Part shown: positions 35,547 to 39,260 of the stretch, in pieces
Numbering within the stretch: position 1 is the first letter of the stretch
Layout of the letters: each line of letters starts with the position of its first letter
Source of the DNA: Ophiothrix spiculata
Lineage: Eukaryota > Echinodermata > Ophiuroidea > Amphilepidida > Ophiotrichidae
Direction: 5' to 3' (one strand)
Assembly: GCA_000969725.1 (NCBI GenBank)
Contig: JXSR01S027746.1
DNA length: 39,260 nucleotides
Notes under the pieces: model-generated
What the model was told of the DNA's origin: nothing
Seen by the model: only the letters and a program-made list of their open reading frames with translations
Databases searched by the model: none
Translations under genes and position numbers: made by a program

Positions 35547-36230
35547 TTAAAAAAATAGCGCCAACCAAGGGACTCCCCATTTAATACTGGGAGGAGCTTG
35601 TCCTATCCCACCCCCTTTTTTTTTACAATGCAAAGACTCAGAAATACCTTGAAGGTGGGAACCGGAAAGCCCCTGGGTTGTCGTTAAAGAACCACAGTGC
35701 ATTTTCCAGATTATGTATGTAAAGCCGTTCTCCAGCCTCTGGCAAGTGTATACCGTCTCTTTTGTAGAGATGGTGTGCATATTTAGGAAATAGAGATTTA
35801 TGGGATATAACCCTTCCTGATTGAATTCTAGAAGCAACTTGTGTGCCCTGTTGTCTAATTTCCTTTGAAATTCTTTGCCTGCTTTATTTCGTTTTTCACC
35901 GTAATAGAACAGTCGAGGAATGATATCTGACCAAATTATTTCAGTGTTTGGCAGAATTTCCCTTACTCGTTGCAAATTTAGTGTCATAATCTTAAGCGTC
36001 TCCTTCAATGATTTCTTAAAGATGTCGTTGCAACCTAAGTGAATGATGAGTTTATTTGGTGCAGGATATTCTTGAAGATGCATTTCCAGGTAGCTGCATA
36101 ACTCTGCCGCCTTGGCACCACCAACTTCCAACCACACTGTCATACCGGCTCTGGTTAACTGGTAATTTGCTTCCCCCGCTCTGCGCACGTATGAGTCGCC
36201 CACTACCCAAATCACTTGTTGATCTGAATT
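35547..36230 (-). CDS. SGNH/GDSL-type hydrolase ORF of the Ngaro-like element, frameshifted
   Basis: The frame begins QQVIWVVGDSYVRRAG (block I GDS with nucleophile Ser), has a Gly block (TVWLEVGGAKAAELCSYL) and block III LIIHLGCNDIFKKS (GxND, Asn). Around 35780 it shifts: in another frame the expected block V follows as KRDGIHLPEAGERLY with the catalytic Asp and His. It shows no membrane segment. Upstream of QQVIW there is no ATG until the internal MIWVV, and tttctaattcag looks like a splice acceptor, so expression from a spliced RNA is possible. The hydrolase's role in the element's life cycle is unknown. Confidence 0.82.
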   Translation of the reverse strand, partial: NSDQQVIWVVGDSYVRRAGEANYQLTRAGMTVWLEVGGAKAAELCSYLEMHLQEYPAPNKLIIHLGCNDIFKKSLKETLKIMTLNLQRVREILPNTEIIWSDIIPRLFYYGEKRNKAGKEFQRKLDNRAHKLLLEFNQEGLYPINLYFLNMHTISTKETVYTCQRLENGFTYIIWKMHCGSLTTTQGLSGSHLQGISESLHCKKKGGGIGQAPPSIKWGVPWLALFF

Positions 36231-36502
36231 AGAAAAGATTAAGGATGGGAGAAATGTGTTGAAAAGCCTCCTTTTAATATATTTTTTAGTTTTGTGTTTT
36301 TATCCATGCTTGATGATTTAATATACCCAACTTTTATATCCTTAGGAGGTACTTTAAAGTTTATTTCCTATTTATTATTTTTGTGGTGGGATAATTGCCC
36401 ACGGGAGCCACGACATATTTTATCGAAGCGCCTTAATTAGCCTAACAACATTTTACTTAAAAACAGCTGGACATACAATGCGCTCTGGGCGAATATACCC
36501 CT

Positions 36503-37387
36503 CTACGCGTGAGACCTCCAACGCCCCATTAACTTAATTGTCTCAAGGTCGCAACCACCTACTGCCGCTGATGTTGCGGCCCCGATCCTGAAACTATGTG
36601 GGCTAAAATCTACGGGGTTAAGGCCTGCTGTTGCAATAGTTTTCTTTAATATGGCAGAAAACTGATATTGCGTTAGGGGTTTTCCATTAAAATGAATGAA
36701 TAACGGACCTGGTTGTTGACCTCTAATGTGAAGAAATTGAGTCAGGGAAATAACTGGACATAACTTAATATAATTGCTCCTACAAAGGTTAATCAAGGCA
36801 CCGTGTCCAGACTGATCATTTTTTGAAGATCTGATATGAATGGCAATTTTTGTGTTGTTTTCAATTACTTTAATATCGGAGATCGTTAAAATCTCAGAAA
36901 GGTTCTTATTTGAAGTTTTTGTGAATTCTCCCACTCTCATGAAACCAAAGAATGCCAAAACAAAAGCGGCTTTAAACAATATGTTTTCATAGTCTGATTT
37001 GCATATGCTGGGGAGCAACTCTACTAATCTTTCTAATAATGTCAAGGATATAGGACGTCTATTATCTGGAACATTCCGGCCTCTTTTACAACCTTCTTTT
37101 ATTTTTTGCACCAAAAAATTATCAGTAGGGTCCTCCCAATTATTGATTTTATGGAAAAACGAAATTCCTGATATGTAAGAATTGATTGTAGAGGATGACA
37201 GTTTTTCTAACGATAATTGAGCAATAAATGCCACAATTTCTTGAACCGATGCTGGCCAATTATTCCTAAAATTTGCCTTTTCTCTAAATTCGCAAAATTT
37301 ATTGATGCTTCTCTGGTACGCTTTCCAGGTACTGTTGGCCATTGCATTGGACAGTAACCTTTGCGCCTCTTCGTTCAAATATTCCAT
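36503..37387 (-). CDS. Tyrosine recombinase of the Ngaro-like element, truncated before the catalytic Tyr
   Basis: 294 residues from an ATG. An N-terminal SAM-like core-binding part (STWKAYQRSINKFCEFREKA, SSSTINSYISGISFFHKIN) is followed by the catalytic part: Arg in FFGFMRVGEFTK, Lys in IRSSKNDQSG, H-x-x-R in PHSFRIGAATSAA, and GRWRSHA. A TAG then stops the frame at 36503-36505. In a shifted frame the next residues are YIRPERIV, whose Tyr (codon at 36495-36497) is the expected nucleophile, so a one-base deletion removed catalysis. It overlaps the RNase H end. In an intact element this enzyme would integrate a circular DNA copy without target duplication. Confidence 0.9.
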   Translation of the reverse strand: MEYLNEEAQRLLSNAMANSTWKAYQRSINKFCEFREKANFRNNWPASVQEIVAFIAQLSLEKLSSSTINSYISGISFFHKINNWEDPTDNFLVQKIKEGCKRGRNVPDNRRPISLTLLERLVELLPSICKSDYENILFKAAFVLAFFGFMRVGEFTKTSNKNLSEILTISDIKVIENNTKIAIHIRSSKNDQSGHGALINLCRSNYIKLCPVISLTQFLHIRGQQPGPLFIHFNGKPLTQYQFSAILKKTIATAGLNPVDFSPHSFRIGAATSAAVGGCDLETIKLMGRWRSHA

Positions 37388-37985
37388 AAGAATTCCGGGA
37401 CAGGCAAACCCTTCGATTTCGCCTCTGGAGCAGCACTCCGAAATTTCTCCACCTGAAACCGTGAGAGAGCATCAGCAATAATGTTATTCTTGCCTGGTAC
37501 ATGTCTTGCGCTAAAACCTAGATTTAGTTTTAAACACTGAAGTACAAAGAAACGTAATAATCTCATTATGGCAGGGCATTTTGAGGTTTGCTTGTTTATA
37601 ATAATTACCACTACTGCTTCATTATCACACCTAAGGCTTATGCGTTTACCTTCCAATTGACTTCCCCATAATACTATTGCAACTATGATTGGGAAAAACT
37701 CCATCCATGCAATATTGTGGTCCTGAATAAATTGCTCATTTGGCCATTTGCCTTGAAACCATGATCCTTTGAAATAGCCTCCATAGCCTTTTGCCCTACT
37801 TGCATCCGTAAATAGTTGGAGATCTTCATCACTTGACAAATTGTGGTCCCTAAATATTGTTGTACCATTGAATTCATTAAGGAAGATCAACCACATTCTT
37901 AAATCTGCTTTCGCGCCCACTGACAACCGTATTTTATGCCATGATTCCTTGACTCCGCATTGTAAGTCAATAAGACGTCTCAGGA
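37375..37985 (-). CDS. RNase H part of the Ngaro-like element, out of frame with RT
   Basis: After the RT lesion the frame reads SVGAKADLRMWLIFLNEF, then LQLFTDASRAKGYGGYF (first Asp), NIAWMEFFPIIVAIVLWG (Glu), ISLRCDNEAVVVII (Asp) and KNNIIADALSRF (Asp). All four catalytic acidic positions of RNase H are present. It normally forms one protein with the RT. Its end overlaps the recombinase ORF start by about 13 bp. Confidence 0.85.
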
Positions 37986-39098
37986 AGGCTCTTCCTGGAG
38001 ATATAGCTTTACAAATGACTGTAATTCTTTCAGGGTTAGTTTTGTTGTTTTCAACGCGCTTGATACTTTTTCCTTGATTGATACTAGTTTGTCAGGTGGA
38101 ACTCTCACCAACTGGCGTACCGAATCAATCTCTAAGCCTAAAAAGACCAACTTGGTGGTCGGTCCCTCCGATTTTTCTTCTGCTAATGGGATCCCAAACT
38201 TATTACAAATTTCAATGAAATGGCCTATCAGATATTTACATGACTGTTTACTCGATTCATCTGCAGATCCGCACAGCAAAAAATCGTCACAATAATGAAC
38301 TACATTGCTCAAATTTGCTTCAGTTTTGACCACCCATTCTATGAAAGATGAAAAAGTTTCAAATAACGCGGGAGAGCACGAAGCTCCCATAGGCAAAGCT
38401 TTGTCTACAAAAAAATTATCCTCAAATTTTATTCCGAGTAGACAAAAATCATCCGGATGGATTGGTAATAATCTGAAGGCACTTTCTATGTCTGCCTTAG
38501 CCATTAACGTTCCCCTGCCCAAGACCGAAACCAATTTGACTGCTTCATCAAAGTTAGAGTACTGAACTTTACAATAGTCCTTATCTATAAATTCATTTAC
38601 CGAATGACCTGAGGGGTAAGACAAATGCTGTATTAACCTATATTTGCCTTTGTCTGCTTTGGGAATTAGACCTATAGGAGAGACAATTAGATTTGGTATA
38701 GGGCGTGATTTGAATGGACCTGCAATCCTCCCTTTAGCTATTTCTTTATCCAATTTAGCCTTCGCCTGATTGTGGTCTAATTTAATTGATTTTAAATTAG
38801 GAGAGTCGCGAGCCTCTCTTTTACCTGTATAGCCTAATTTAAAACCATTCTTAAACCCATCTTTTAGAAGTTGAGCTGCCCCCTTATTCGGATATTTTTC
38901 TAGATAAGTTTGAAATTCATCCGCTCTAACAGGTGTTTTGTACTTGCAACAAATGCATAATGGTGGCCCTGGGCAATCTGGCTTAATGCTAGGAGCTGTC
39001 ATTGATTGATCTTTACTTTTTGGCTGGTTTGCATTGCGAAGCGCCATGGGATTTCTGAGAACACTTCGTGCATTTATGTTCAAATCTGCATGCTGCTC
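37980..39098 (-). CDS. Reverse transcriptase ORF of the Ngaro-like element, frame-broken at its 3' end
   Basis: The frame opens just after a stop at 39099-39101; no ATG is evident at its beginning. RT landmarks: IAGPFKSRPIPNLIVSPIGL, KYRLIQHLSYPSGHSVNEFI, MAKADIESAFRLLPIHPDDF (catalytic Asp), ALPMGASCSPALFETFSSFI, VVHYCDDFLLCG (YxDD box as YCDD) and KLVFLGLEIDS. This is the DIRS/Ngaro style of RT. Near 38010 the frame shifts after LKELQS: about nine conserved residues are missing and the RNase H continues in another frame (PGRAFLRRLIDLQ, then the next ORF). A deletion of about 26 bp would explain it. Confidence 0.88.
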   Translation of the reverse strand, partial: EQHADLNINARSVLRNPMALRNANQPKSKDQSMTAPSIKPDCPGPPLCICCKYKTPVRADEFQTYLEKYPNKGAAQLLKDGFKNGFKLGYTGKREARDSPNLKSIKLDHNQAKAKLDKEIAKGRIAGPFKSRPIPNLIVSPIGLIPKADKGKYRLIQHLSYPSGHSVNEFIDKDYCKVQYSNFDEAVKLVSVLGRGTLMAKADIESAFRLLPIHPDDFCLLGIKFEDNFFVDKALPMGASCSPALFETFSSFIEWVVKTEANLSNVVHYCDDFLLCGSADESSKQSCKYLIGHFIEICNKFGIPLAEEKSEGPTTKLVFLGLEIDSVRQLVRVPPDKLVSIKEKVSSALKTTKLTLKELQSFVKLYLQEEPS

Positions 39099-39216
39099 CT
39101 ATTTGACAACCTGTTCCATTGAATTGGAAACAAATGCCTCTGTTTGTAATGTGTCTATTTTGAAACTTTTCACTTGAGGGACGAAAATAATTAGCTGCGA
39201 TCCCCCCTAATGTTAT
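39012..39216 (-). CDS. Gag-like ORF1 C-terminus of the Ngaro-like element (partial)
   Basis: The minus-strand frame ending at 39012 (stop taa) reads LGGIAANYFRPSSEKFQNRH, then a CX7CX5CX3H finger (starting ICFQFNGTGC) and a CX2CX4HX4C zinc knuckle (CTKCSQKSHGASQC). Zinc fingers at the end of ORF1 fit a nucleic-acid-binding Gag. It overlaps the start of the RT frame by about 90 bp in another frame, so RT expression would need a frameshift or internal start. A stop at 39217-39219 interrupts it upstream; a plausible Gag frame continues in a different frame, so a lesion is likely. Confidence 0.7.
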
Positions 39217-39260
39217 TTATTAACGCAAGGAGCTTCAAGACAAGCATTTTTAAAGTCTGA

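Larger units (their letters stand above)
35150..39260 (-). mobile_element. Ngaro-like tyrosine-recombinase retrotransposon (DIRS order), defective, 5' end outside the window
   Basis: On the minus strand, 5' to 3': gag-like zinc fingers, RT, RNase H, tyrosine recombinase, then an SGNH hydrolase. A DIRS-order element uses a recombinase instead of an integrase; a separate hydrolase ORF after the recombinase is the layout reported for Ngaro elements of animals such as zebrafish and sea urchin. The 3' region holds two diverged repeats (tgaccata...ctccgccaacac at 35175 and 35289), candidates for the split direct repeats of Ngaro. The copy is broken in at least three ORFs. It lies antisense to the C3-like gene, probably in the intron after exon 19. 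The element's own start is beyond 39260. Confidence 0.88.

Noticed and set aside
36503..37387. Bacterial phage integrase indicating contamination
   Set aside because: It lies between RT-RNase H and an SGNH ORF in the order of animal Ngaro elements, with no prokaryotic signals.

Overview
The window is AT-rich animal DNA: long introns, canonical GT/AG splice sites and dense transposon debris. It carries most of one host gene and a thick cover of mobile elements. The host gene family, hAT-, Harbinger- and TTAA-type inverted-repeat elements, L2/CR1-like LINEs and a Ngaro-type retroelement with an SGNH hydrolase ORF together suggest a marine invertebrate, probably a non-vertebrate deuterostome such as an echinoderm or hemichordate. 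That placement is inference; no sequence here fixes the species.

Host gene (2721-33701, + strand). Nineteen consecutive exons join in phase into about 969 residues of a complement C3-like protein of the alpha-2-macroglobulin/TEP superfamily. Domains run in order: MG1 (end), MG2-MG6, an Arg-rich beta/alpha processing site, an anaphylatoxin-like domain, MG7, the start of the CUB region, and the start of the thioester domain. The signal peptide and first part of MG1, and everything after the start of the thioester domain, lie outside the window. No exon has a stop or frameshift, yet three functional signatures of C3 are changed. The CGEQ thioester core reads NGEK. One complete anaphylatoxin disulfide (human C3a C22-C49 positions) is missing. 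The segment holding the C3a C-terminal Arg is about 15 residues shorter and lacks that Arg. The sequence therefore predicts a C3-like protein that cannot form a thioester and probably does not release a normal C3a.

An unexpected pattern in the same gene is that the 3' ends of three different exons, each with its 5' splice site, have been copied into the following intron: about 11 degenerate copies of 67 bp after exon 1, one decayed copy after exon 7, and four or more copies of 89 bp after exon 17. The copies keep GTAAG donors, and reading from the real exon into the arrays meets a stop codon.

Mobile DNA fills the introns. It includes a 5'-truncated L2/CR1-like LINE with an intact 603-residue RT part (4061-5976, -), an older LINE 3' fragment (25465-26385, -) split by a Harbinger-like MITE with a clean TAA duplication, an L2-like LINE tail that forms the lead-in to the exon 7 acceptor, a tRNA-derived SINE, and about twenty short inverted-repeat elements, many with recognisable target-site duplications. 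From about 35150 to the right edge lies a Ngaro-like tyrosine-recombinase retroelement on the minus strand: gag-like zinc fingers, RT-RNase H, tyrosine recombinase, SGNH hydrolase. RT-RNase H, recombinase and hydrolase each carry a frame lesion, so this copy is dead.

The remaining stretches are AT-rich intron with no gene I can support; each is described in its own entry.
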